A stretch of 32,043 nt of DNA, from positions 1 through 32,043 of IMG/VR virus record IMGVR_UViG_3300034012_003301, one strand, 5' to 3'. This document shows positions 21,832-30,029 of the stretch, in pieces; the stretch's first letter is position 1; each line of letters begins with the position of its first letter. The notes below the pieces were generated by a model that searched no databases, was not told the DNA's origin, and saw nothing but the letters and a program-made list of their open reading frames with translations. The DNA is from a virus. The position numbers and the translations under genes were made by a program.

Positions 21832-22285
21832 ATATAGCTGTATTTTTATTATGTTCCATAAATTCTACTCTTACAACTTTAACTCTACCATTTGTTTCTT
21901 CTTGAACAAATGTATCTAGTTTTTCAAAAACATATTTTGCAAATTGTTCTGCTCCAACAGCTGGAAGTATTCTTAATTGGATAATACCTAATTGGTCCAT
22001 TGTTTTAAATCCACCTAATCCTGGATCATCTTCAGCAATAATTGTAGTATGATCAAACATATGATCCATCCATGCTTTAGGATTTTTACCATCAATAGTA
22101 CCTTTAGCACGTTTCATGCCTCCAAAATCCCAAACCCAATTACGTTCATCTAGTTCACCTTCGAACCATACTCTAAATGATACTCCATAACCGTGAAGAA
22201 ATCTACAATGTGTTCCTTCTGCTTTCCATTGACGGAATACTGTACTAAATCCATCAAATAATTTTGTTGACTGAAATTTACTCAT
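21824..22285 (-). CDS. queD: QueD-like 6-pyruvoyl-tetrahydropterin synthase-fold protein
   Basis: 153 residues. QueD makes 6-carboxy-tetrahydropterin from dihydroneopterin triphosphate. The fold and catalytic residues are visible: Cys27 in GTHCRFLHG, Asp78-His79 in MFDHTT, and Glu144 in VEFMEHNKNTAIY. Two of three zinc His differ: the FSAAH His is Phe17 (FSTVF), and the HGH motif reads His31-Gly-Tyr33. About 20-30 extra residues lie in the middle. It may be a slow or altered QueD, a metal-free variant, or a paralogue that does another step while the host supplies QueD. ATGA overlap with the 163-aa gene. Confidence 0.82.
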   Translation of the reverse strand: MSKFQSTKLFDGFSTVFRQWKAEGTHCRFLHGYGVSFRVWFEGELDERNWVWDFGGMKRAKGTIDGKNPKAWMDHMFDHTTIIAEDDPGLGGFKTMDQLGIIQLRILPAVGAEQFAKYVFEKLDTFVQEETNGRVKVVRVEFMEHNKNTAIYE

Positions 22286-22773
22286 ATATTATATTTTTTG
22301 GGTCTTCCTCTACGTTTTTGTTTTGCTCTGAAATTATAAGTAGCTTTTATTAGGTCATAAAGCTCTCTTAATGTGCCTTCAAAAGACTCCATTTTATTAT
22401 CTAACTCTTCATCTTCAATTTCAAATAAACCAGTTATAGCTTTTTTATATGCTTCTAAACGTTGTGGTTCATCTTTTTCAAAATCCTTCATTAAACGTCT
22501 ATAACGTTCTCTATATATAGTTTGTGCTTCATGACGTGTAGATGGATTAGATATATGTCCTGTTTTTTCTTCCATCTCAAGTAAAGCATATTGTGCTTGC
22601 CAATAATAAGACGAAAAATCAAAGTCTCCATTATCAATTCGAGCATGTACAGCATCTTTAGTTGACAACGGAGACTTATCTTTAAATTTTCTCCACCAGA
22701 AAAACTGATTATATTTGAGTGGTTGTAGTTTACTTAATTCTTTATTAACAATTTCTTTTGTGTGTGTTATCAT
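22282..22773 (-). CDS. Phage protein of unknown function, basic RGRPKK tail
   Basis: 163 residues, mostly helical and rich in Arg, Lys and Glu (RHEAQTIYRERYRRLMKDFE, then TLRELYDLIKATYNF). The end KQKRRGRPKKYNI contains an RGRPKK core like an AT-hook, which in other proteins binds the minor groove of AT-rich DNA, so a DNA-binding role is conceivable here. It overlaps the DUF5522 gene by 29 bases and the QueD-like gene by 4. No family recognised. Confidence 0.7.
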   Translation of the reverse strand: MITHTKEIVNKELSKLQPLKYNQFFWWRKFKDKSPLSTKDAVHARIDNGDFDFSSYYWQAQYALLEMEEKTGHISNPSTRHEAQTIYRERYRRLMKDFEKDEPQRLEAYKKAITGLFEIEDEELDNKMESFEGTLRELYDLIKATYNFRAKQKRRGRPKKYNI

Positions 22774-22984
22774 AACCTTTTTTCAACTTAAATATATCAA
22801 TTTCTTCCTTGGTCACCAAATATTTGTCTTGTATATTTTTAGTACCATGTTTATGTTTTGGATCAAATGGACAATGACGACATCCATTTCCGCAACATTG
22901 GCCACGTTCAATATGGAATTGAGCGGTGAAAATCACACGCTCATTTTCCATATAATAATGTATACCTTCTTTATACGACTTCAC
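22745..22984 (-). CDS. DUF5522-like Cys-rich protein
   Basis: 79 residues if the GTG at 22984 is the start. I prefer it because GGAGG lies 5 bases upstream inside the end of the reductase gene; ATG 23029 and 22951 are alternatives. The core FTAQFHIERGQCCGNGCRHCPF matches the DUF5522 signature (Y/F-H-x-x-R-G-x-C-C-G-N-G-C-R-H-C-P), a small metal-binding-looking protein that I know mainly from Bacteroidota. Function unknown. It overlaps the reductase by 14 bases and the next gene by 29. A host-type gene like this in a phage is a hint to the host phylum. Confidence 0.8.
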   Translation of the reverse strand: MKSYKEGIHYYMENERVIFTAQFHIERGQCCGNGCRHCPFDPKHKHGTKNIQDKYLVTKEEIDIFKLKKGYDNTHKRNC

Positions 22985-24824
22985 AAGCACCTCCAGCACA
23001 TGCGGCTTGATCTTGTAAATTAGTTTCATCACTAAATTCAACTACCTTACTTAAATCAAGAGCATGTAAATGTTTAACACGTTCATTAAATTGTTCTTCA
23101 GTAATTGTCTCAAATGGAGCTTGAGTATATGTTCCTAAATCTTCTGGTAAGAAAGATAATGCGGTAAAATACTCTTTATTTTCCCATAACCACTCACCTA
23201 CAGTTGACCATTCTTCTTGTTTAATATTTACAGTAGCTGATACGTTATGCATATTGGATCCTTTTCTGTGACCTGGTTTAATCCATTCTTTGTTGAACTT
23301 CTTAATACGCTCAAGTAATTCAATAGCTGTTTCTTTAGGACGTACAATTGATCCTTGAGGAGCACGTTGAGGAATAGTTACAATAGCCTGAATATTTGGT
23401 TTGAAGAAATCATCTTCAAGTAATTCAGGATGATGAATTGATAAGTGAGTATATAATGCCTCATTCTTACCAATGCGGATTCTTCTTAAATAGAAATCAT
23501 CGTGCCAAGCGTGAATACCACTTGATGTACCTAACACTAATGATGTAGTACCTGATGGTTTAACACATGTTACACGAGCTGCTTTATTAATACCTAATAC
23601 CTCAGCTAAACGAGCATTTTCTTCTACTGCGATTTTAGCTGCTTCTTTTAAGCTATATTTTAATACCTCACCTGAAGCAATACCTGTCATTCCGATACCT
23701 AATAATGCTTCTTTTTCAGTTGTTTTTTTCCATACATCTCTTAAATAATGGAAATCAGTATATGAGGCTTGTAATGTACCGATGAATGCTGCTGCTTTAA
23801 CTCTAGCGTTTAAATCCTCTTGTGATTCAACTGTTGAAGCATTTACCTCACATAAGTTACAGAACTGATTTGGTTTCAAATTAATCTCAGCACATGGGTT
23901 AGTTCCAGCATCTTTATCGTTTGAGAAGATAAATCCTGGTTCACCTGAATTACTTAATTCGATTTTCTTCCATAATTCGAGGAATGTATCTTTTTCAATT
24001 TTAGATTTAATTAATACAGCTGTGTTATTAGCTCTTCCACGTTGTGGATTGTTTTCCCACCAGTTTCCAAACTTACAAGTTAACATATCTTCATCATCCA
24101 AATTAAATAAGGCAATAAGAGCAGCTCTACGAATACCGCCTGACAACACAGCATCAGCTAAATGACAAATAATATCATGACATTCAATTGATGTAAGTTG
24201 TTCACCATCTTTTTTTCTATCTAAGATAGCTTGTACATGCACTAAAGCAATTTTAAGTGGTTCTGGACCAGGTGCTTTACCACCTACAGTGATTAATTGG
24301 GCACCTTTAGGACGAATATCTCTAAAATCAAATAATGGAAGTGCTCCACCACGTAAATAAGATTTAACTAATACTTTAACAGCATCAGCCCATCCCTCAA
24401 TACTGTCACCTACAAGGTAACGCTTTGATTTTAATGGCTTTCTTACAACAGGTAATTTTTCAATATGATGTTTTTGAACACTATACCCTACTCCACAACC
24501 AGAAAGAAGTAAAAACATTATTTCGCTGAAGGAAGCGATGTCATCAATAGGAAGATAAGAACAATTAAATATACGAGCATTATTGATGTCAACGGGCTTA
24601 CCTGCAAATTGCATAGAGCGCATTGACGGAAGTACTTTTTTATCATATACAAACTTGTAAGCTTCTTCAATTTCATTTTTTAATTTAGGAAATTTTTTAA
24701 TATGCATTTCCTTGTTTCTGTCTACTAATTCTTCCCATGTTTCTCTTCTGTTTAATTCAGGTCTGAATTTGGCGTACTTCATGTACGTGGTAATGTCAGA
24801 TAGAATTTCTTGTGTTACGTCCAT
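22971..24824 (-). CDS. nrdJ: Class II (B12-dependent) ribonucleotide reductase
   Basis: 617 residues, of the monomeric ribonucleoside-triphosphate reductase type (about 739 residues in Lactobacillus). Key residues fit: Cys88 in FNCSYLP, Cys311-x-Glu313 in NPCAEINL, Cys322 eleven residues later as in the Lactobacillus enzyme (408/410/419), and a C-terminal shuttle pair Cys609/Cys614 (CAGGAC). PKGAQLITVGGKAPGPEPL and SSGIHAWHDDFYLRR are typical. It makes dNTPs using adenosylcobalamin, without oxygen or a second subunit. T4 uses class I enzymes instead. No B12 riboswitch is visible in the 75-base gap upstream (24825-24899). Confidence 0.95.
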   Translation of the reverse strand: MDVTQEILSDITTYMKYAKFRPELNRRETWEELVDRNKEMHIKKFPKLKNEIEEAYKFVYDKKVLPSMRSMQFAGKPVDINNARIFNCSYLPIDDIASFSEIMFLLLSGCGVGYSVQKHHIEKLPVVRKPLKSKRYLVGDSIEGWADAVKVLVKSYLRGGALPLFDFRDIRPKGAQLITVGGKAPGPEPLKIALVHVQAILDRKKDGEQLTSIECHDIICHLADAVLSGGIRRAALIALFNLDDEDMLTCKFGNWWENNPQRGRANNTAVLIKSKIEKDTFLELWKKIELSNSGEPGFIFSNDKDAGTNPCAEINLKPNQFCNLCEVNASTVESQEDLNARVKAAAFIGTLQASYTDFHYLRDVWKKTTEKEALLGIGMTGIASGEVLKYSLKEAAKIAVEENARLAEVLGINKAARVTCVKPSGTTSLVLGTSSGIHAWHDDFYLRRIRIGKNEALYTHLSIHHPELLEDDFFKPNIQAIVTIPQRAPQGSIVRPKETAIELLERIKKFNKEWIKPGHRKGSNMHNVSATVNIKQEEWSTVGEWLWENKEYFTALSFLPEDLGTYTQAPFETITEEQFNERVKHLHALDLSKVVEFSDETNLQDQAACAGGACEVV

Positions 24825-24899
24825 TTTGATTATATAATTTAAAAGTTAAGTGTATGTTGTCATGCCACCTCTCAGCAGCTTTTCTTTTTTGTTTTTAAT

Positions 24900-25163
24900 T
24901 TAAAGTAAGCGACTGTCTAAATCAGTCATCTGAAGATACAAAACAAAATCTTCAAAAATATCTTTAGGTACACCTTTAAGTGTTAAAGCATGTTCTTGAA
25001 GAAGTGACTCAGAGATTCTGTCACTAGTATTTTCTAAAAGCAAAGGTTTAAAACCATTAAACACTTCATTAATCAATTCTGATTCAGATATATCACCAAA
25101 ATCTTCATTATCTTGAAGATATTGAATCATTAACTCCTCTATTTGCTTTTTAGAGTATACCAT
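24900..25163 (-). CDS. Small acidic protein, unknown
   Basis: 87 residues, helical and acidic (YSKKQIEELMIQYLQDNEDF, ISESELINEVFNGF, DIFEDFVLYLQMTDLDSRLL). No motif recognised. It overlaps the DUF6884-like gene by 14 bases, so the two are probably translated together. It is separated from the reductase gene by 75 bases in which I see no coding frame. Confidence 0.65.
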   Translation of the reverse strand: MVYSKKQIEELMIQYLQDNEDFGDISESELINEVFNGFKPLLLENTSDRISESLLQEHALTLKGVPKDIFEDFVLYLQMTDLDSRLL

Positions 25164-25638
25164 TTTTATAAAGTTTTTTAACTTCCTTAATTATTTTGGT
25201 TGTTAACTTAATGATAGCTTCTTTAAGTTTTTGTAACAACGCTTTCTTTTGTTGTCCTATACGAAGACCGTTAAATGGAACTTCAACATTCTTCATATGG
25301 GGTTCTAAATATTGACGATAAGCATTTCCTGCTAAGATAACAAACTTATCTTTATCAAGGTTATAACCTTTTTGTTGTAATTGTTTTAAAACAACTTCAG
25401 CCCATTTCTCACGTTCTGGGGCTGGCATTTCTTTTAATGTCTTATTGTATGGTTCAATTTTAGCACGTAAAGGTACTAAATGATACTTAGCGGAGATGAT
25501 GTATATATCATTTGGGCTAGTTAGTTTTTTGGCGTATTCCAATTGTTTTTTAAACAAATCGGAATTGTAAAGCTCTTCAGCAGGAGCTGCTTGACTTTCT
25601 TTACCAGCGGAACATGATACTAATACAACCTTACTCAT
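25150..25638 (-). CDS. DUF6884-like protein
   Basis: 162 residues. The pattern VVLVSCSAGKESQAAPAEELY, then SDLFKKQ, then IYIISAKYHLVPLRAKIEPY and KWAEVVLKQL matches DUF6884 phage and bacterial proteins, which share a Cys-Ser-x(n)-K start, an LY-S-x-LF motif and S-A-K-Y-x-L. The middle portion recalls the C-terminal domain of archaeal ArcS, part of the tRNA 7-deazaguanine machinery, so a link to the DpdA cluster just downstream is possible but unproven. A TATATTTATA box ends 7 bases before ATG. The Lys-rich tail could bind nucleic acid. Confidence 0.75.
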   Translation of the reverse strand: MSKVVLVSCSAGKESQAAPAEELYNSDLFKKQLEYAKKLTSPNDIYIISAKYHLVPLRAKIEPYNKTLKEMPAPEREKWAEVVLKQLQQKGYNLDKDKFVILAGNAYRQYLEPHMKNVEVPFNGLRIGQQKKALLQKLKEAIIKLTTKIIKEVKKLYKNGIL

Positions 25639-25645
25639 ATAGGTA

Positions 25646-25653
25646 TAAATATA
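25646..25653 (-). promoter_or_regulatory. TATATTTA box upstream of DUF6884 gene
   Basis: TATATTTATACC on the minus strand ends 7 bases before ATG 25638 and shares the extended TATACC end of the element at 907-916. It lies 10 bases after the helicase stop. Confidence 0.45.
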
Positions 25654-25662
25654 TTAAACTAA

Positions 25663-27030
25663 CTATTGGTTATTAAGTTCAAAAAATTTCTTTTTAAGTA
25701 TATCTCTATCTACAGAGTCAAAATTTTCATTTAGTTTAACTGGGTGTTCTCTTTCAAGTGTTTCTTCATCTAATTCATCAGTGTCAATTTGTATATGACC
25801 TGTTGATGTGTCTATGACAGCTGAATAAGTAACACCATCCATACCATATCGATTTTTCATAATATGGAATCTACCTGTACCACCTGCTTTATCTTGACGT
25901 CGACGTGAAATTGACATTGCAAAATCTGTAATCATCATTTTATTATATGAACCAGCTGCTTTATCACCTTCAATAATATTATCATTAGCGCCTGCTCGAT
26001 TAACCTGACTCACAGACCAAATTGGAACATTTAATTCACGTGCTAAACCTTTAGTAGCAACATAAACATCATCAATTTCCTCTTTACGTTCTTTACTTGT
26101 TCTATTAGCACGTAATAAGTCGACATAGTCAATAATAACTAAATCAGGCATTTGATCTAAATCCTTACATTTTTGAATATGTGCTTCAATAGTACTTATA
26201 GTTGCTTTACCTGTTGGATATTCTTTAATAACCAATTTACCAGATAAATTAGATACTGTTTTTTCAACGTCTGTTCTATGGTTTTGAATGTTATTTACTG
26301 ATATGTTAGTAAAACAAGCATCATATCGTTTACCAACATATGCTTCACTTAACTCAAGTGTATAGTGATTAACATTAAATCCAGCTTGTACAGCTGCTGC
26401 TCCTAAAGCAATTAATGACCAACTCTTACCACCACCAGGACCTCCAAATATTAGTCCAAAATCTCCTCCACCTAGTCCACCTTGTAGTAACTGATTAATA
26501 CCAGGCCAAGGTGTGGCAACTGGATTTCTATATTCTTCACGATATCTGTCTTCAACATCTTTTTCATATTCATGGCCTAAATTCTTATCCATACCTGCTT
26601 TTAACGCTGAATCAATTAAATGTCTAATATCATCATACATTCCAGATTGTAGTAAATCTACAGATGTTAATAATGCTTTCTTTAGTTGTTGGTTTTTACA
26701 AAAATTACTAAATTCAGCTTCAACATATTCAGCATCTTCATTTGTTGCTTTATATGCTTCTTTTAATTGTTCTACTACTGATGTTTTTAATACTTCATTA
26801 TCTATTTTCTTTACCTCAATATGTAAAGTGTCTAATGTAGGAGTAGCATGCCATTTATCAAAATACTTAATAATTGTTTCTACTAACCATTGGTGTGCTT
26901 GGTTATCAAAATATTCTGGTGTAGCAACATCACGAATATTAAGTAAGAATTTTTTATTCTTTAAAAGCGAGCTAATAACCTTGGTTTGAAAATTCAAACC
27001 ATACTGATTTAATTTGCTAAAAGCAACCAT
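25663..27030 (-). CDS. Replicative DNA helicase, DnaB/T4 gp41-like
   Basis: A 455-residue hexameric helicase. The N-terminal domain (about 1-150) is helical, with the typical early LL-x-x-x-x-F/YF segment (ATPEYFDNQAHQWLVE). The RecA-like ATPase has Walker A GGPGGGKS (196-203), Walker B LVIIDYVDLL (about 287-296), and sensor WSVSQVNRAGAN, as in gp41/DnaB. A C-terminal SISRRRQDK arginine-finger region follows. It unwinds DNA at the fork and recruits primase; no primase (gp61) is in the window. Start 2 bases after the exonuclease stop. Confidence 0.93.
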   Translation of the reverse strand: MVAFSKLNQYGLNFQTKVISSLLKNKKFLLNIRDVATPEYFDNQAHQWLVETIIKYFDKWHATPTLDTLHIEVKKIDNEVLKTSVVEQLKEAYKATNEDAEYVEAEFSNFCKNQQLKKALLTSVDLLQSGMYDDIRHLIDSALKAGMDKNLGHEYEKDVEDRYREEYRNPVATPWPGINQLLQGGLGGGDFGLIFGGPGGGKSWSLIALGAAAVQAGFNVNHYTLELSEAYVGKRYDACFTNISVNNIQNHRTDVEKTVSNLSGKLVIKEYPTGKATISTIEAHIQKCKDLDQMPDLVIIDYVDLLRANRTSKERKEEIDDVYVATKGLARELNVPIWSVSQVNRAGANDNIIEGDKAAGSYNKMMITDFAMSISRRRQDKAGGTGRFHIMKNRYGMDGVTYSAVIDTSTGHIQIDTDELDEETLEREHPVKLNENFDSVDRDILKKKFFELNNQ

Positions 27031-27032
27031 AA

Positions 27033-28067
27033 CTATTTTAATTTATATACCTGAAGATAAGAAAAAATTTCGTTAAGCCAAATCTCTACGTTAGGGATTG
27101 AATTACCTAATCTGTCTTCATTGTAAAACTTTATGAAATGTAACTTATCTAATCTATTAGGTTCATTTGTTAATACTTGTTCTATTTCTTCTAAACTGTC
27201 TTCTGGTAAGTCAGGATCAGACAAATCCATTAGTTGTTGATTGATAAGTAGTTGTTTTTTAAAGTTAACTATATCACCATACAATCCATGTTCATTAACT
27301 AACTCTTCAGACTTAGTAAATATACTATCTAATGTGACTGCAAAATTAGCCTCTAATTCTGGGAATAATTTAAATAGTTTTTTAGGTCCTAATCCTTTAA
27401 CACCAGGTATATTATCTGAATCATCACCCATTAATATTTTTTTATTAATAAAGTTTTGAGGATATAAACCATACTCTTCCTTTACTAATTTAGGTGTATA
27501 GAATTTCTTCTTAATAGGTGAGTACACTGTTACTTTATCATTTACTAATTGTAGAAAATCTTGGTCAGCAGACATTATATGTACTTCACCATCTAATTTA
27601 TTTGTTATATAACCTATAACATCATCAGCTTCTACTTTATCAATAGATAATAAATCAACAGGTAAACACTTTAAATACTCTACTAAACGTAACATTTGAT
27701 TTTCAATAGAGGCTGATTCATCTTCTTTACCATCAAAACCATCCCAATTAGTTATACGTTGTAGTTTTCTATGTGCTTTATATTCTGGGTATAGATTCTT
27801 TTTATTAGTAGTGCTACCATTGCCATCAAATACTAAAATAACTCTTGTAGGCTTAATATGACGAATTGCAAAACCAATCGATTTTAAGAACCCAGTGAGC
27901 CCACCGATGTGGGCTCCACTTGGATTCATATGATTGATCATGGCAAAACTTCTTAAAAAGGTATTCATTGAGTCTACTAAGAGTACCTTACTGTTTAAAT
28001 ACAAGGCTTCTTGCTTAGTATTCTTAATATTGGACAGTATATCTTTAAACGTCTTGTTCATCGTCAT
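27033..28067 (-). CDS. 5'-3' exonuclease, FEN/T4 RNase H-like
   Basis: 344 residues if the first ATG (28067) is used; ATG 28061 is also possible. The N-terminal metal site is KVLLVDSMNTFLRSF, followed by VILVFDGNGSTTNKK with YPEYKAHRK, then the acidic cluster KVEADDVIGYI and MSADQDFLQLV. GDDSDNIPGVKGLGPKKLFKLF is the helix-3-turn-helix DNA-binding motif. All metal-binding Asp appear present. It would remove RNA primers and flaps during lagging-strand synthesis. The start lies within the end of uvsX (23-base overlap). Confidence 0.9.
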   Translation of the reverse strand: MTMNKTFKDILSNIKNTKQEALYLNSKVLLVDSMNTFLRSFAMINHMNPSGAHIGGLTGFLKSIGFAIRHIKPTRVILVFDGNGSTTNKKNLYPEYKAHRKLQRITNWDGFDGKEDESASIENQMLRLVEYLKCLPVDLLSIDKVEADDVIGYITNKLDGEVHIMSADQDFLQLVNDKVTVYSPIKKKFYTPKLVKEEYGLYPQNFINKKILMGDDSDNIPGVKGLGPKKLFKLFPELEANFAVTLDSIFTKSEELVNEHGLYGDIVNFKKQLLINQQLMDLSDPDLPEDSLEEIEQVLTNEPNRLDKLHFIKFYNEDRLGNSIPNVEIWLNEIFSYLQVYKLK

Positions 28068-29154
28068 TATCGATTTCAATCATTGGAGATATCTTACTAC
28101 TTTCTTCCCACTCACTATTATCCTCAGTAACCTTTATCTCATCAATTTTTACTCCCTCACCAAACCATTCATGAGCATGAGCTGCTTTATAAGCTTTCTC
28201 ATCATCTTTGTCATCTGGAATGAATCCATGAGGTGTAACAATTACTGTTGATGTGGTAGCAATTCCACAATCAGCATGAATTTTATCGATAGCGATCTTA
28301 GTACGTTTAGCAAATTCTACTTTCTTACCCTTATGTTGAGCGTGAATCTTACTTGTACCACTATTTGTAACATTACCAAATGTAATTACAATTGAGGCGT
28401 CCCAATACATTGTATTACCACCTTTATTAGTCATACGAGGTTGACTCATAGGAGTTAAAGCTGGTTGAACACCTGTTTTATTAATTACAAAGAATGTGTT
28501 AGTAAACTGATATGATTCTTTACGTGATAGTGGGATTTTCTGATTGATAAAATTACCAAACTGTGTAGCCATTGCTCCAGCGTTCCACATTGGATTGTTT
28601 TTACCTTGTTCAATACTCATATCACATGGTATAGAACCTACTGAATCCCATAAGAATAATAAATCATGAGGTAAGTTACCTTTCTTTTGTTCATCTAAAA
28701 TGTCAGCCATAAATGCTGCTACATCCTCAATTGAATTAAGAGTTGATCTATCAACATATAGAAAAAAACCTTTGTAATTTATTACTTCACCTGTAGCTTC
28801 ATCAGCTTCAGCTTCACATTGAAAGCCCATTTTTTGAGCATGAGCGAAATCCCATTTCATCTCAGTAATGATAAACACCGGTAGAATGCCCATTTTCTGA
28901 GCATTCACCGCTGTTTCAATCATTAATGTTGTTTTACCTGTATCCGAGCCGCCTCTAGCTATGGTAATATGTCCCATAGGCACGCCTGGTATTGAGAGAG
29001 CGTCTTGTACAGCTGGTGAAAATGGAATCCACTTTTGGGTTTTAAAGTTAGACGATTGGTCTAGCTTTTTAGTTTTCTTGAACTTATCAAGATCAAATGT
29101 ACCCTTAATTGCTTGTGATACACTTGCATTTACACTTTTAGCAGATTTAGCCAT
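28045..29154 (-). CDS. uvsX: RecA-like recombinase (UvsX)
   Basis: A 369-residue strand-exchange protein. Walker A is GGSDTGKT (68-75), Walker B is HDLLFLWDSVGSIP, and the PMSQPRMTNKGGNTMYW region fits the L2 DNA-binding loop of RecA/UvsX. It has a charged, acidic C-terminus (IEIDNDDEQDV), as UvsX does. It is followed by the exonuclease and preceded by the gp32-like protein, the T4-type recombination partner set. UvsY is not recognised here. Confidence 0.92.
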   Translation of the reverse strand: MAKSAKSVNASVSQAIKGTFDLDKFKKTKKLDQSSNFKTQKWIPFSPAVQDALSIPGVPMGHITIARGGSDTGKTTLMIETAVNAQKMGILPVFIITEMKWDFAHAQKMGFQCEAEADEATGEVINYKGFFLYVDRSTLNSIEDVAAFMADILDEQKKGNLPHDLLFLWDSVGSIPCDMSIEQGKNNPMWNAGAMATQFGNFINQKIPLSRKESYQFTNTFFVINKTGVQPALTPMSQPRMTNKGGNTMYWDASIVITFGNVTNSGTSKIHAQHKGKKVEFAKRTKIAIDKIHADCGIATTSTVIVTPHGFIPDDKDDEKAYKAAHAHEWFGEGVKIDEIKVTEDNSEWEESSKISPMIEIDNDDEQDV

Positions 29155-29159
29155 TTTAA

Positions 29160-29963
29160 TTACTTGTTAAATAGTTCATCAAATTCATCTTCATCAAACC
29201 CTTTTTTCTTAGTGTTAAGAGTATAGTTAGCCTTAGGAGCTTCTTGTACTGGTGTTTCAGTAACTTCTTCAGTTGTTTCTTCACCATTGTCCTCAGATGG
29301 TTCTAACCATTCCATTAACATAGTCTTCATTTCATCAAACTCATACTTTTTATAGAGTGATAAAACATCAGGCTGTTCACTAATCCATTTCTTAATAACT
29401 TCATTGTCTTCAGTCAATGGGCTAGTTTTCGGTTTAATACGAATAGATGATTTGTTGAACTTAGTACCTGTAACTTCAGGACCAACTGTATCAACTGTTA
29501 AATCTCTACCTTCCATAATGTCGGTGTAGTCTCCGATATCCTCATCTTCAGCAATACCTAACAATTCGAGATACATTTCTTTACCAAACTGCCACATGCG
29601 AACACCTTTGTCTTCTTCACCACGGACAATAACAGGTACAAACACCCTCATTTTAGGTTCAATCTTCTTAGCTAATGACCAATTTTCTTTGTCACTAGTT
29701 TTACGAAGTTGCTGTGCAAACTCAACAATTGGATCTTTTTCTCCAAAGTTAGTTAATGACAACATGGTTTTGTTTCCAATACCATAATGGAACATTACTT
29801 CTTTGAACGGATTTGCCTTGTTGAATTTAGATGGAACAATACGAATCACTGATTTACCAACTGGTGGAACCCAGAAATTCTTGGCACGGTCATCTTTGTT
29901 TCCGCCGCCTTTACCTTTGTTTTGCAACGATTGCATACGTTGCTTGATTTGTGCTAAATCCAT
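29160..29963 (-). CDS. ssDNA-binding protein, T4 gp32-like
   Basis: 267 residues. The N-terminus (LAQIKQRMQSLQNKGKGGG) is a basic cooperativity-type region; the OB core includes KNFWVPPVGKSVIRIVPSK and FKEVMFHYGIGNKTMLSL; the C-terminus is a long acidic tail (ETTEEVTETPVQE, then FDEDEFDELFNK) that in gp32 recruits other replication proteins. The zinc-ribbon Cys/His of T4 gp32 are absent: there is no Cys in the protein, so it is a zinc-free variant. Start 5 bases before uvsX, and a TATATTTA box lies upstream. Confidence 0.88.
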   Translation of the reverse strand: MDLAQIKQRMQSLQNKGKGGGNKDDRAKNFWVPPVGKSVIRIVPSKFNKANPFKEVMFHYGIGNKTMLSLTNFGEKDPIVEFAQQLRKTSDKENWSLAKKIEPKMRVFVPVIVRGEEDKGVRMWQFGKEMYLELLGIAEDEDIGDYTDIMEGRDLTVDTVGPEVTGTKFNKSSIRIKPKTSPLTEDNEVIKKWISEQPDVLSLYKKYEFDEMKTMLMEWLEPSEDNGEETTEEVTETPVQEAPKANYTLNTKKKGFDEDEFDELFNK

Positions 29964-29984
29964 AACTGTTTATTATTTTAGAAT

Positions 29985-29992
29985 TAAATATA
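29985..29992 (-). promoter_or_regulatory. TATATTTA box upstream of gp32
   Basis: TATATTTA on the minus strand, 21 bases before ATG 29963, between the terminator-like hairpin at 30030-30051 and gp32. It probably starts the gp32-uvsX-exonuclease-helicase transcript. Confidence 0.45.
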
Positions 29993-30029
29993 AGATAAGA
30001 TTAGCCGAAGGCCAAACTTAGGTTAAATT

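Noticed and set aside
16471-24824. PreQ1 riboswitch for the deazaguanine genes
   Set aside because: The genes are tightly packed, with no leader long enough and no preQ1 aptamer pattern recognised.
24825-24899. Possible cobalamin riboswitch before the B12-dependent RNR
   Set aside because: The gap lies upstream of the gene on the minus strand but is only 75 bases, and I see no GCCACTG-type B12 box or needed helices.
28067-28079. TTG start for the exonuclease at 28079
   Set aside because: An ATG follows four codons later and the extension adds nothing conserved.
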